Shown piece after piece: positions 37,312-46,283 of a stretch of DNA of 64,000 bases. The notes below the pieces were generated by a model. It did not search any database, was not told the DNA's origin, and worked only from the letters and a program-made list of their open reading frames with translations. Both the position numbers and the translations under genes were made by a program. This stretch comes from Vibrio salinus (GTDB taxonomy: Bacteria; Pseudomonadota; Gammaproteobacteria; Enterobacterales; Vibrionaceae). The stretch spans positions 186,001-250,000 of the forward strand of contig NZ_JAJSDZ010000005.1 in NCBI RefSeq assembly GCF_021272385.1. The letters run 5' to 3'. Every line of letters begins with the position of its first letter. The stretch's first letter is position 1.

Positions 37312-37659
37312 TTATTTTACAATCTTTATCCGATGATAAGTGACGTTCAGAATACCTTTTTCCTGCACCAGCGTATTATCATCAATAATCTTCCAAACGT
37401 CTTCATTCCCATTTTTAACAAAGACAAGATAACGCTTGCCACCGGACTTGCGTTCAAAAATTTTATCAAACTGAGTTCTTTGACCTTCAACATCAATGTA
37501 ATTTTCGCCAATAACAATATTGTCATGAGGCGCATACTGAGCAATATTGCTAAGAACTTCGTTATCTGAACCGGTTTTTGCTGAATACTCGCCTTCAAAA
37601 CCGTTTTTACAACCTGTCAGTACTAATGTTAACATCATAATAACACTGAGTTTTTTCAT
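37312..37659 (-). CDS. Small lipoprotein, function unknown
   Basis: A 115-residue protein with a type II signal peptide: MKKLSVIMMLTLVLTGC has the lipobox LTGC with Cys17. The mature part is about 98 residues, beta-rich and without known motifs (FEGEYSAKTG; IVIGENYIDVEG). Residue +2 is Lys, so it is probably sent to the outer membrane under the usual Lol rule. It heads the minus-strand run leading into the hydrolase, pncA and panE genes. Confidence 0.8.
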   Translation of the reverse strand: MKKLSVIMMLTLVLTGCKNGFEGEYSAKTGSDNEVLSNIAQYAPHDNIVIGENYIDVEGQRTQFDKIFERKSGGKRYLVFVKNGNEDVWKIIDDNTLVQEKGILNVTYHRIKIVK

Positions 37660-37753
37660 GTTCTAAGAGCCTTACCTAAAAATATTTATCCTCACTTTTC
37701 AAGCATATCAAGTCTGATGAAAACGGAAAACCGCTTTTCTGCCAGTGTAACTC

Positions 37754-37784
37754 AAAAAAAAAGCCAGATACTGACGTATCTGGC
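37754..37784 (-). terminator. Rho-independent terminator of nagE
   Basis: GCCAGATAC (37763-37771) and GTATCTGGC (37776-37784) form a perfect 9-bp stem; on the minus strand it is followed by nine T residues (A run at 37754-37762). Confidence 0.92.
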
Positions 37785-37811
37785 CGGTACAAACAATCAT
37801 TTACGAAATCA

Positions 37812-39320
37812 TTAACTTTGAGTAATTTCTTTCATCCCATCAGCAATAATTTCAGCCTGAGGTCCAATGACAACCTGAATATTTGTTGCATTAAGTTTTA
37901 CAATTCCCTTAGCCCCCAACGATTTCAGAGAAGCATCATTAACCACATCCATGCTCTTCACAGACAAACGTAAACGGGTTATACAGGCATCAATCTGAGA
38001 AAGGTTTTCCTGCCCTCCTAACGCTTCTATATACTGACGGGCAAGGGTGTCCATATCGCCACTCTGTCCACTACCGGATACTTTTTCGTTTTCGTCTGTA
38101 TCGTCTTCTCTTCCGGGCGTTTTAATATCAAATGCTTTAATCGAAAAGTAAAAGATAACAAAATACACGACCCCGAAAACCAGCCCGACAACTATAAGCA
38201 AAGCTGGTTTTGTCGCAAGTCCCCAGTTAATGATAAAGTCAAACAAACCGGCAGAGAAACCAAAGCCATCCAAAATCCCAAGATAATTAGTTACAACCAG
38301 AGAAAGCCCGGTTAGCACTGCATGAACAATATAAAGTACCGGAGCCAGGAACATAAAGGTAAATTCAAGCGGTTCTGTTACACCAGTCAAAAATGCGGTT
38401 AATGCAACGGATGCAAGTAGCCCGGCGACTTGTTTACGTCGATTCTGAGGAGCAGCAAAATACATAGCTAACGCTGCGCCTGGCAACCCGAACATCATAA
38501 TAGGGAAGAATCCGGTCATAAATACACCGGCGTGCGGGTCTCCGGCAAAGAAGCGGTTTAAGTCACCACGAGTGGCCTGTTCAGCAACTTCCTTAATAAT
38601 ACTGCCATCAATACCAGGAACAGAAGAACCAATAACAAAAGATTTCGCAACAGACGGATCAACACAAACATTTTGCAATGCTCCGGCTAATTCATAAGTT
38701 ACTTTTGTACAATCCCCCAGACCAAACCAGAAAATAGAATTCATAACATGATGAAGGCCTACTGGAATAAGAGCCCGGTTGAGCGTCCCGTAAGCAAACT
38801 GACCAAAAGCACCGGATGTGGCAACTGCATGTCCAAATGAATCAATACCATGTTGAATCGAAGGCCAGACAACACCCATAATCGCAGCAAGAATGAGAGA
38901 AATAAGACCTGTCATTATGGGTACTAGACGCTTACCGCCAAAAAATGCCAAATAAGCTGGAAGATTATAATTATAGAAGCGATTGTATGAATGCCCGGCA
39001 ACAATACCAGCCACAATGCCACCGAAGAAGGACATGTTGATGTCCGCATTGATTGTTTTAGCAGCCTCAGTTAAAACCAGGTAACCTATCGCACCCGCCA
39101 GACCTGCAGCACCGGCATCATCTTTAGATAGCCCAATCGCAATACCGATGGCAAACAAAAGTGGTAACTGCCCGAAAATCGCTCCGCCGGCTTGAGCCAT
39201 AAATGCAATACCTAGCATATCTGGCTGTCCGAGACGAAGCAGAATCGCCGCAACCGGTAGGATAGCGATCGGGAGCATGATCGCCTTCCCGAGTTTTTGC
39301 GTATATCCCAGTACGTTCAT
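37812..39320 (-). CDS. nagE: PTS N-acetylglucosamine-specific IICB component NagE
   Basis: Imports and phosphorylates N-acetylglucosamine. The start at 39320 is set by GGAGGAAGTT-ATG and gives MNVLGYTQKLGKAIMLPIAI, the usual NagE opening; 502 residues. The IIC membrane domain fills about residues 1-375, and the IIB domain (about 420-500) has its phosphorylated Cys in DACITRLRLSVK. E. coli NagE (648 residues) also has a fused IIA domain, which is missing here, so phosphate must come from a separate IIA such as Crr. It is divergent from nagBAC across 216 bases. Confidence 0.95.
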   Translation of the reverse strand: MNVLGYTQKLGKAIMLPIAILPVAAILLRLGQPDMLGIAFMAQAGGAIFGQLPLLFAIGIAIGLSKDDAGAAGLAGAIGYLVLTEAAKTINADINMSFFGGIVAGIVAGHSYNRFYNYNLPAYLAFFGGKRLVPIMTGLISLILAAIMGVVWPSIQHGIDSFGHAVATSGAFGQFAYGTLNRALIPVGLHHVMNSIFWFGLGDCTKVTYELAGALQNVCVDPSVAKSFVIGSSVPGIDGSIIKEVAEQATRGDLNRFFAGDPHAGVFMTGFFPIMMFGLPGAALAMYFAAPQNRRKQVAGLLASVALTAFLTGVTEPLEFTFMFLAPVLYIVHAVLTGLSLVVTNYLGILDGFGFSAGLFDFIINWGLATKPALLIVVGLVFGVVYFVIFYFSIKAFDIKTPGREDDTDENEKVSGSGQSGDMDTLARQYIEALGGQENLSQIDACITRLRLSVKSMDVVNDASLKSLGAKGIVKLNATNIQVVIGPQAEIIADGMKEITQS

Positions 39321-39536
39321 AACTTCCTCCAATTGAATTCTGTACTGTGGTCAAAGCTAAATCACTTTGCCAATTGTTCTCACACATCTTAGTTCATCCA
39401 ATAAACTAAGCGTTAATATATATGTCACATTTTAATCATGATTGCAAAATTATCTCTGATATCCCTTGCTTAATCCTGTAACTTTATTCAATATATAAAT
39501 TAAGTAAGATTAATTTACTGTAGACGGAGATGTATC
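39321..39536. promoter_or_regulatory. Divergent control region of nagE and nagBAC
   Basis: AT-rich 216-base spacer between two divergent nag units. It contains the palindrome AATCATGATT (39434-39443) inside a wider A/T dyad, a half CRP-like TGTGAC (reverse strand, near 39428), and the dyad AGTAA-N7-TTACT (39503-39519) close to nagB. NagC operators are expected here; I cannot assign exact boxes by eye. Confidence 0.5.
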
Positions 39537-40346
39537 ATGCGCTTATTACCACTAAAAAATAAAACCGAAGTCGGAAAATGGACTGCAAATTATATAGTGA
39601 AAAAAATTCAACAATTTGCACCTACATCCGATCGTCCTTTTGTCTTGGGACTTCCAACAGGCAGTACACCTTTAACAACATACGAAGCATTAATTCAGCT
39701 ATATAAAAAAGGAGAAGTCAGTTTTAAAAATGTAGTGACTTTTAATATGGACGAATATGTTGGACTTCCAGCAGAACACCCTCAAAGCTATCACTATTTC
39801 ATGTACGAAAACTTCTTTAAGCATATAGATATCAATAAAAAAAATATCCATATTTTGAACGGAATGGCAGACAATCTTGAAGAAGAATGCCGTAATTACG
39901 AAGAGAAAATAAAAAATTATGGCGGTATTCACCTCTTCTTTGGCGGTGTAGGTAGCGATGGACATATTGCATTCAATGAACCGGCTTCTTCTCTTAATTC
40001 AAGAACACGAATAAAAACATTGACTCCTGAAACCATTATAGATAATGCCCGTTTTTTCGAAAATGATATTTCACAGGTTCCAAAAATGGCTTTGACTGTT
40101 GGTGTGGGAACATTGCTTGATTCGAAAGAAATTTTAATTCTGGCGACAGGTGCCAATAAAGCTCAGGCGGTACAGGCTGGCGTAGAAGGTGCGGTTAATC
40201 ACCTTTGGACAATTTCAGCGCTCCAGTTACACGCAAAAAGTATTCTGATATGTGATGAACCAGCATCGATGGAATTAAAAGTAAAAACACTCCGCTATTT
40301 TCAACAACTGGAAGCATCCGAAATAAATATAGCAAAGGAGTTGTAA
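39537..40346 (+). CDS. nagB: Glucosamine-6-phosphate deaminase
   Basis: Converts glucosamine-6-phosphate to fructose-6-phosphate and ammonia, feeding glycolysis. 269 residues (E. coli 266). Motifs: [26 protein letters not shown] with the catalytic Asp, and [16 protein letters not shown]. First gene of nagBAC; nagA begins four bases after its stop. Confidence 0.97.
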   Translation: MRLLPLKNKTEVGKWTANYIVKKIQQFAPTSDRPFVLGLPTGSTPLTTYEALIQLYKKGEVSFKNVVTFNMDEYVGLPAEHPQSYHYFMYENFFKHIDINKKNIHILNGMADNLEEECRNYEEKIKNYGGIHLFFGGVGSDGHIAFNEPASSLNSRTRIKTLTPETIIDNARFFENDISQVPKMALTVGVGTLLDSKEILILATGANKAQAVQAGVEGAVNHLWTISALQLHAKSILICDEPASMELKVKTLRYFQQLEASEINIAKEL

Positions 40347-40350
40347 TTTA

Positions 40351-41496
40351 ATGATTTCCCTTGATAACAGCATTATTTTTACGGGCGAACAACGTCTGAC
40401 AACTCATTCTGTACTCATAGATTCCGGTACTATTATTGATATCGTCCCGTCAGAAAATATCCCAACAAACGTAAAACACATCGACCTTAAGGGACAAATA
40501 CTGTGTCCCGGCTTCATTGACCTGCAACAAAATGGTTGTGGGGGAGTCATGTTCAATACATCACCAAGCAAACAGACGCTTATGCACATGCATAAGACGA
40601 ATATCAAAACCGGAACAACCAGTTTTCTTCCTACGTTGATAAGCGATAGTGATGAAGCCATCCGTAATGGAATTAATGCCTGCAAAGCATACATGAATGA
40701 AAATCCAAACCATGTTTTAGGCATGCATCTGGAAGGTCCATATACCAACCCGGTCAGAAAAGGGATACATCCACAGGAACAGTTAAGGGCTCCCGGCGAC
40801 AATATGGTTGAATGGCTTAGTGGACAGACGCCATGGTTAAAAAAAGTGACTTTAGCACCGGAGATGAATAAACCGGAGCATATTAGAGCCCTGGTAAGAT
40901 CCGGGATAATAGTCAGTATCGGCCACACCGCAGCCAGTTATCAAGAAGCAAAACAATCGTTTTCTTACGGAATAAGCTTCGCTACTCATCTGTATAATGC
41001 CATGAGCCCAATATCAGGAGCCAGAGAACCTGGCGCAGTTGGTGCAGTACTTGATAGTGGCAGCCTATACGCTGGAATCATTGCCGATGGGCATCATGTT
41101 CACTGGGCAAATATAAGAATTGCAAAACAAACTCTCGGTAACCGCTTGTGTCTGGTTACTGATGGTACCGCTGGCTCATCCGCCCCCAAAGAACTGGATA
41201 AGTTCGACTTCTGCGGTACAACTATCTATATCAAAAATGGCAAATGTCTTGATGAAAAAGGAACTCTCGGAGGGTCATCTCTGACGATGAATGAAGGAGT
41301 AAAAAGACTGGTTGAAAACGCTGGCGTATCTCTGGATGAAGCTCTTCGCATGGCCTCTCTCTATCCTGCAAAAGCCATCGGAGTCTCAGACCATCTGGGA
41401 TGTATTAAACCCGGTTTTGTGGCTAACTTGATTGTTATGAATCAAGACTATAAAGTATCGGCATCCATAGTGAATGGAGTCATAGTAAGGAATTGA
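40351..41496 (+). CDS. nagA: N-acetylglucosamine-6-phosphate deacetylase
   Basis: Removes acetate from N-acetylglucosamine-6-phosphate, the step before NagB. The 381-residue amidohydrolase (E. coli 382) shows CPGFIDLQQNGCGG, the metal-binding Glu in HLEGPYTNP, His residues in SIGHTAASY and FATHLYNAMSP, and the catalytic Asp in LVTDGTAG. Middle gene of the operon, closely spaced with both neighbours. Confidence 0.97.
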   Translation: MISLDNSIIFTGEQRLTTHSVLIDSGTIIDIVPSENIPTNVKHIDLKGQILCPGFIDLQQNGCGGVMFNTSPSKQTLMHMHKTNIKTGTTSFLPTLISDSDEAIRNGINACKAYMNENPNHVLGMHLEGPYTNPVRKGIHPQEQLRAPGDNMVEWLSGQTPWLKKVTLAPEMNKPEHIRALVRSGIIVSIGHTAASYQEAKQSFSYGISFATHLYNAMSPISGAREPGAVGAVLDSGSLYAGIIADGHHVHWANIRIAKQTLGNRLCLVTDGTAGSSAPKELDKFDFCGTTIYIKNGKCLDEKGTLGGSSLTMNEGVKRLVENAGVSLDEALRMASLYPAKAIGVSDHLGCIKPGFVANLIVMNQDYKVSASIVNGVIVRN

Positions 41497-41501
41497 TTTC
41501 G

Positions 41502-42719
41502 ATGAGTAATATCAGTGGTCAAAAAAATGCGTACGAAAAAGTAAAATACAATAATGCCGCACTGGTATATCAACTCATCGACTTAAACGGCCCGATATCA
41601 AGAGTCAATATTGTTCAGAAAAGTGACCTTGCCCCGGCAAGTGTCACGAATCTGACAAGACAGCTTATGAAACATAATCTTGTTTCGGAGCTGTCTCAGG
41701 AAGCATCGACCGGAGGAAGGCCGGCAATAGCACTAACCACAAATCAAAAAGATTTTTATTTCGTCTCTTGCCGGTTAGGAAGAACAGATATTCATTCAAG
41801 TCTGATGGATCTTGCTGGAAATATTATATTTCACCATATAACTCCTATCCTCAGTCACGATGCCGGAAACATTGTCGCCACACTTAAGCAGGAAATCTCA
41901 CAATGCCTTTCCTGTAGTAATCAAAAAAATCTGATTGCAATTTCAGTCACAATGGCTGGGTTAGTTGACACAAATACCGGTTTAGTTAACTATTCTCCTA
42001 ATCACCAGATCGGCGGATTGAATCTTATCAGTTCGCTCAATCATTTCGGCCTTCCAGTCTTCATTGGTAATGACATCAGAGCTCTTGCTCTGGCCGAATA
42101 TTATCTTGGGCATGCCAGGCAGTGTGATGATTTTATTCTCGTCACTATCCATGGTGGAATTGGTGCAGGTATTGTCTCTAATGGTAATTTATTAAGCGGA
42201 AAACAAAGAACCGTCGGCGAAATTGGCCATGTCCAAATCGATCCATTCGGGGAGCAATGCCATTGCGGCAATTTTGGGTGTCTCGAAACTCTGGTTTCTA
42301 ATGATGCTATCGTATCAAGGACCAGTCAGTTAATTAAGCGTGGTCATCCTACGATTCTGTCAAACCAAACGTTATCTGTAGAAACCATATGCCAGGCAGC
42401 GGAATCTGGCGATGAGGTAGCCATCCACATCGTAGAAGAAACAGCCAGATACCTGGGACAAGTTCTTTCCACTCTTGTAAATCTTTTTAATCCGGAGAAA
42501 GTCTTACTGGCCGGTGAAATCATACAGAACTCAAAAAAAATATTGTTCCCCGTCCTACAGACACAGATAGAACGTCAAGCACTAAATAAATTCAATAAAG
42601 AAATGCATTTGTGCATGGCAAAATATCAAAAACAAGGCACGATGGGCGGATACGCATTAGTGAAAAGAGCCATGCACAACGGGGAGTTGCTGTCGAAAAT
42701 CCTGGAAACACAATCATAA
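41502..42719 (+). CDS. nagC: ROK-family transcriptional repressor NagC
   Basis: Represses nag genes until GlcNAc-6-phosphate binds. From the ATG at 41502 (the frame is open from a TTG at 41493 that overlaps the nagA stop) it has 405 residues. The N-terminal helix-turn-helix is YQLIDLNGPISRVNIVQKSD then LAPASVTNLTRQLMK; the ROK sugar domain has IHGGIGAGIVSNG and the zinc motif CHCGNFGCLE. Placement directly after nagBA matches E. coli and supports NagC over its paralogue Mlc. Confidence 0.94.
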   Translation: MSNISGQKNAYEKVKYNNAALVYQLIDLNGPISRVNIVQKSDLAPASVTNLTRQLMKHNLVSELSQEASTGGRPAIALTTNQKDFYFVSCRLGRTDIHSSLMDLAGNIIFHHITPILSHDAGNIVATLKQEISQCLSCSNQKNLIAISVTMAGLVDTNTGLVNYSPNHQIGGLNLISSLNHFGLPVFIGNDIRALALAEYYLGHARQCDDFILVTIHGGIGAGIVSNGNLLSGKQRTVGEIGHVQIDPFGEQCHCGNFGCLETLVSNDAIVSRTSQLIKRGHPTILSNQTLSVETICQAAESGDEVAIHIVEETARYLGQVLSTLVNLFNPEKVLLAGEIIQNSKKILFPVLQTQIERQALNKFNKEMHLCMAKYQKQGTMGGYALVKRAMHNGELLSKILETQS

Positions 42720-42804
42720 ACAAACCCAATGACAGCATAACAGATTGGGACATGATCGATCATCGGAATAAAAATTTGAGGTAGCTGGTAATTTAATTTA
42801 AAGC

Positions 42805-43608
42805 TTATCTGTCACAGGCAAACCAGTTATCCGGCCAGTCCCAAATCAGCTTATTGTTAACCAACACTTTTACTTTTCCGTTTGCAGAGTCTTCTGTATA
42901 CCCAACAACAACATGATCCAGACTTACCTGACACACTTTTGTGCCTCTTTTTAAAACTTGGGCTCTTGTATCTATGCTTGCTTTCTGCATAGCCGCTAAT
43001 CTGGCCTGTCTCTCTAGTTCCCGATCATATTCGGCTTTCTTTTTCGCCAACTGCTTCTCTTTTTTTGATATTTTACGCTTCTGTTTTTTTACATCAACAG
43101 AGCTGACATATCCCTGCTCTCTTGCCAATCCCAGAACATCAGACTGATCAGCACTCTTAGGAACAATCGCATAAAAGTCAATGTCATAAGCGCTAACATA
43201 CTTACTGTTAAGGGAACCGGATAATTTATAAAAGAAAGCAAGAGCTATCGGATTTGTTCTTAATTCGCATCCCCCGTTCACCAGATGTCCACGTTCAGAG
43301 CGACAGTAACTGTCTATTTGAGTCTGAATTTTTATGGGGCTGGTCGGTGTAATATATCTTGCCGAAATCACAGAAAAACTACCATGGTCTTCAACATTAA
43401 CATCAGATGTTAATAATTGATTCAATAACTTATCACCCGGACCATATGAATCATTAATAATTTTTACTAAATGATCTTTCACATGCGGATCTATCGTTAT
43501 TTGCTGATAAATTTCTTTTTTAGCGGTCACCTGTGAGTGAAAAGTGGTACAGCCCGACAGTACCAGGGACACACAAACGAAGAAAAACGCTATCGATTTA
43601 CTCAACAT
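42805..43608 (-). CDS. Lipoprotein with charged coiled-coil region, function unknown
   Basis: A 267-residue protein with the lipobox LSGC (Cys19-20 region of MLSKSIAFFFVCVSLVLSGC). The mature N-terminal half is globular with two Cys (SYCRSERGHLVNGGC) that may pair. Residues about 170-215 are highly charged and helical (QKRKISKKEKQLAKKKAEYD), a likely coiled coil, followed by a small C-terminal beta domain ending near a Trp-rich WDWPDNWFACDR. I do not recognise the family. It is convergent with nagC. Confidence 0.75.
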   Translation of the reverse strand: MLSKSIAFFFVCVSLVLSGCTTFHSQVTAKKEIYQQITIDPHVKDHLVKIINDSYGPGDKLLNQLLTSDVNVEDHGSFSVISARYITPTSPIKIQTQIDSYCRSERGHLVNGGCELRTNPIALAFFYKLSGSLNSKYVSAYDIDFYAIVPKSADQSDVLGLAREQGYVSSVDVKKQKRKISKKEKQLAKKKAEYDRELERQARLAAMQKASIDTRAQVLKRGTKVCQVSLDHVVVGYTEDSANGKVKVLVNNKLIWDWPDNWFACDR

Positions 43609-44232
43609 ATCTCAAAATTTTCTAACACGACTCTAATGGTGAACTGTTATATCAGAATAGAGCACGAGTACAAGGTCTATCTGAATAAATAATGATTTCG
43701 GTACGAATCAGAACAAATCAAAGCATCAATGAAGTGTTCTTTACAACTTACCAGCTCTATCTTATTCGAATCTTAACCGAACCGCAAAGTTACCGGCTTT
43801 CTACCATCCTGATATCCTTCCCGATACGATAGGCTTTTGTTAACCTCATTCTCAGCATGTCATCAATACTTATAATATAATAATCTAACAATTAAATTAT
43901 TAGATAGTTGTAATTAAATTATCAAATCAAAACTATCCATGCTTGTGTTGACACATTCCGTAAATAACCAGATAATAAGCTCGTTGAATATAGATCGTGG
44001 TGGTAATACTTGTACATGATAATATCATTTAGTAATTTTTAAAGTACCAATTAATATATTTCTATAATTAAATCTTCAGTAATAATCTTTCGTTACTACC
44101 CAATATTTTAATTATCCAATAAATATCCCTATTAAAAGCAGAATATATTTTATAACAAATTATTGTTATATATTTATTTCCTGCAATGTATTTATGCTTA
44201 TTTTAATAAGCATCGTATTCAAGGAAAAATAT
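43609..44232. other. AT-rich intergenic region with short repeats
   Basis: A 624-base space between the divergent lipoprotein and MFS genes with no convincing gene. It contains AATTAAATTAT twice (43890-43900 and 43912-43922, two helical turns apart) overlapping the dyad ATCTAA...TTAGAT (43883-43904), a possible operator. The last 250 bases are strongly AT-rich and probably hold the MFS promoter, but I cannot assign it. Confidence 0.5.
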
Positions 44233-45450
44233 ATGTCAGACAATTTTAATTCGGGGAATACCCGATTATGGAGCGCTAATTTTATTTCGCTCATTATCAC
44301 TAATGGAATATTTTTTGCGGGTTTTCACCTACTCTTACCAGTACTTCCTCTATATGTATCCAAGATGGGAGGATCAGCAACGCAAGTTGGGTTAGTCGCC
44401 GGTATTTTCGTTTTCTCAGCGATTATCATCAGAATGTTCTCTGATGTTGGTAAAAAATACATTGGAACTATTGGCTGTTTATTCCTCGGCATTGTGATCT
44501 CGTTTGCCTGTGCCTGGGGATACTCCCTGTTCAATACTGTTGATGGAATACTGGCTATAAGGATACTACATGGCGTCGGTTTCGGTATTGCAACCACCTT
44601 TTATGCCACACTGGCTGCGATCATCATTCCTAAGTCAAGAAAAGGGGAAGGCATGGGCTATTTTGGCCTGGGCACAACGGTTGCAATGGCTATAGCGCCA
44701 GCTTTTGGCTTGTGGCTCGCAACAGATTTTAGCTTCTTAGCTGTTTTCTATTTTGCTGTTGGCTGTCAGGTCATTGCTCTAATTTGGACTTATTTTTGTC
44801 GTTTTAGTAAACACTACACATTCCCCAAACTGATTGAAGGTCAAAAAGTATCTTTCGTTGATCAATTTGCGGTTAAAGGTGCCCGGTTCCCAGCTTTTCT
44901 AACCCTTTTATTTGGAATAGGATATGGCAGCGTATTAAACTTTATTTCTGTTTTTGCAAAAGATGCTGGTATAGGGAATGCCGGATATTTCTTCTTAGTC
45001 TCCACAGTCTGTGTTTGTGTTTCACGAGTATTCTCTGGACGAATCTACGATAAAAAAGGGGCTGCTTTTGTTATTATTCCGGGAATATTATTATTCCTTA
45101 TTGCTTTCTTTGCTCTTTATTATGTCAGAACTCAGATGGGATTCTTAATCTGCTCTATTTCATACGGATTCGGATTGGGTGCATTATTTCCTGCGCTTCA
45201 GACTCAAATATTAAATAGCGTACCTGAAGATAAAAGCAGTGCAGCAAGTGCAACATTTTATAATATGCTGGATATTGGTAATGGATGTGGAGCTATTGTT
45301 TACGGAATGATTGCTGTACATACCGGTTATGCCAGATTATTTACATTATCCGGCTGGGTTATGACGGCTATGGTTATTCTTTATATATTAAGCCTGTCCA
45401 AACGTAATACTACTGAAAAAGAATTACAGATTGTGGATCAGGAAGCCTGA
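44233..45450 (+). CDS. Major facilitator superfamily transporter
   Basis: Inner membrane transporter of 405 residues with about 12 hydrophobic segments. The ATG at 44233 (AAGGA upstream) is preferred over 44194, which would add a short unrelated leader. N-terminal segments ITNGIFFAGFHLLLPVLPLYV and VGLVAGIFVFSAIIIRMFSD resemble the arabinose-efflux/YfcJ-like group. Its substrate is unknown; no regulator gene is adjacent. Confidence 0.85.
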   Translation: MSDNFNSGNTRLWSANFISLIITNGIFFAGFHLLLPVLPLYVSKMGGSATQVGLVAGIFVFSAIIIRMFSDVGKKYIGTIGCLFLGIVISFACAWGYSLFNTVDGILAIRILHGVGFGIATTFYATLAAIIIPKSRKGEGMGYFGLGTTVAMAIAPAFGLWLATDFSFLAVFYFAVGCQVIALIWTYFCRFSKHYTFPKLIEGQKVSFVDQFAVKGARFPAFLTLLFGIGYGSVLNFISVFAKDAGIGNAGYFFLVSTVCVCVSRVFSGRIYDKKGAAFVIIPGILLFLIAFFALYYVRTQMGFLICSISYGFGLGALFPALQTQILNSVPEDKSSAASATFYNMLDIGNGCGAIVYGMIAVHTGYARLFTLSGWVMTAMVILYILSLSKRNTTEKELQIVDQEA

Positions 45451-45457
45451 TGACAAA

Positions 45458-45485
45458 CAGTGCCTGAATATTATTTCAGGCACTG
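45458..45485 (+). terminator. Hairpin after the MFS gene
   Basis: CAGTGCCTGAA (45458-45468) and TTCAGGCACTG (45475-45485) form a perfect 11-bp stem eight bases after the stop; only ATATTT follows, so termination may be partial. Confidence 0.65.
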
Positions 45486-45682
45486 ATATTTACCGATGAC
45501 TTATTATAAACTCAGACTTTAAAAATACCTGAGCATCGTCACTTTACCCATCCGTTTCCCCTGTCATACCGATCCGTCAACCAAACCGGATAATCGTTAC
45601 AGATAAATAAACCTGATAGCCAGATAACCTCTCCAGATTTGTGTTATTGTTCTAGAAACAATATTCACTAACTGATACCACA

Positions 45683-46168
45683 ATGAAATCCATCCGCCCA
45701 GCAGAAGAAAACGACATTTTACCCATAGCCACTATTGAATCTTTGTGTTTTCCCAAAGCCGAAGCCGCCTCTCTGGCTTCTTTCCGGGCCAGGTTCGAGC
45801 AATTCCCGGAATGTTTCTACGTCATCGAACTTGATGGAAAAGTTGTCGGGCACATCAACGGATGCCGGTATCACCAACCAGCCCTGCCTGATGAGCTGTT
45901 TGAAAATGCCTCTCTGCATAATCCCGAAGGTGTATTTCAGACAGTATTTGGACTGGCTATCGAACCATCATCTCAAAGACAAGGTCTGGCAAGATTGCTG
46001 CTAGACCACTTTATCCTTGAAGCCAGAGAAAAGAAACTTCATGGTGTCTTTCTTACCTGCAAGCACCACTTGATTCATTTCTATGAAAAATCCGGGGTTG
46101 TGTGTTTAGGTGAATCAGAATCTGCTCACGGTGGCGCTAAATGGTTTGATATGCTCCTGACATTCTGA
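45683..46168 (+). CDS. GNAT family N-acetyltransferase
   Basis: Acetyl-CoA-dependent N-acetyltransferase of 161 residues. The N-terminal MKSIRPAEENDILPIATIES and the acetyl-CoA loop SSQRQGLARLLLDHFI (near residue 100) are typical GNAT features, and the C-terminal FYEKSGVVCLGESES fits the fold. The arrangement resembles the YhbS/arylalkylamine-type subgroup. It stands alone and its acceptor is unknown. Confidence 0.88.
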   Translation: MKSIRPAEENDILPIATIESLCFPKAEAASLASFRARFEQFPECFYVIELDGKVVGHINGCRYHQPALPDELFENASLHNPEGVFQTVFGLAIEPSSQRQGLARLLLDHFILEAREKKLHGVFLTCKHHLIHFYEKSGVVCLGESESAHGGAKWFDMLLTF

Positions 46169-46283
46169 TGTATCCCCCGTTTCTGATAAAAATGGCATAA
46201 AAAGCACTAATGAACGTCAGAGGATATTTTGTTATTGTAACGCCTGTTCTCATAAAACACAGATAACAGGCATAAATTGGCCC

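Noticed and set aside
40404..40928. A 174-codon minus-strand frame inside nagA
   Set aside because: It is the antisense of nagA, whose own frame has all catalytic motifs; no ribosome site supports the antisense frame.
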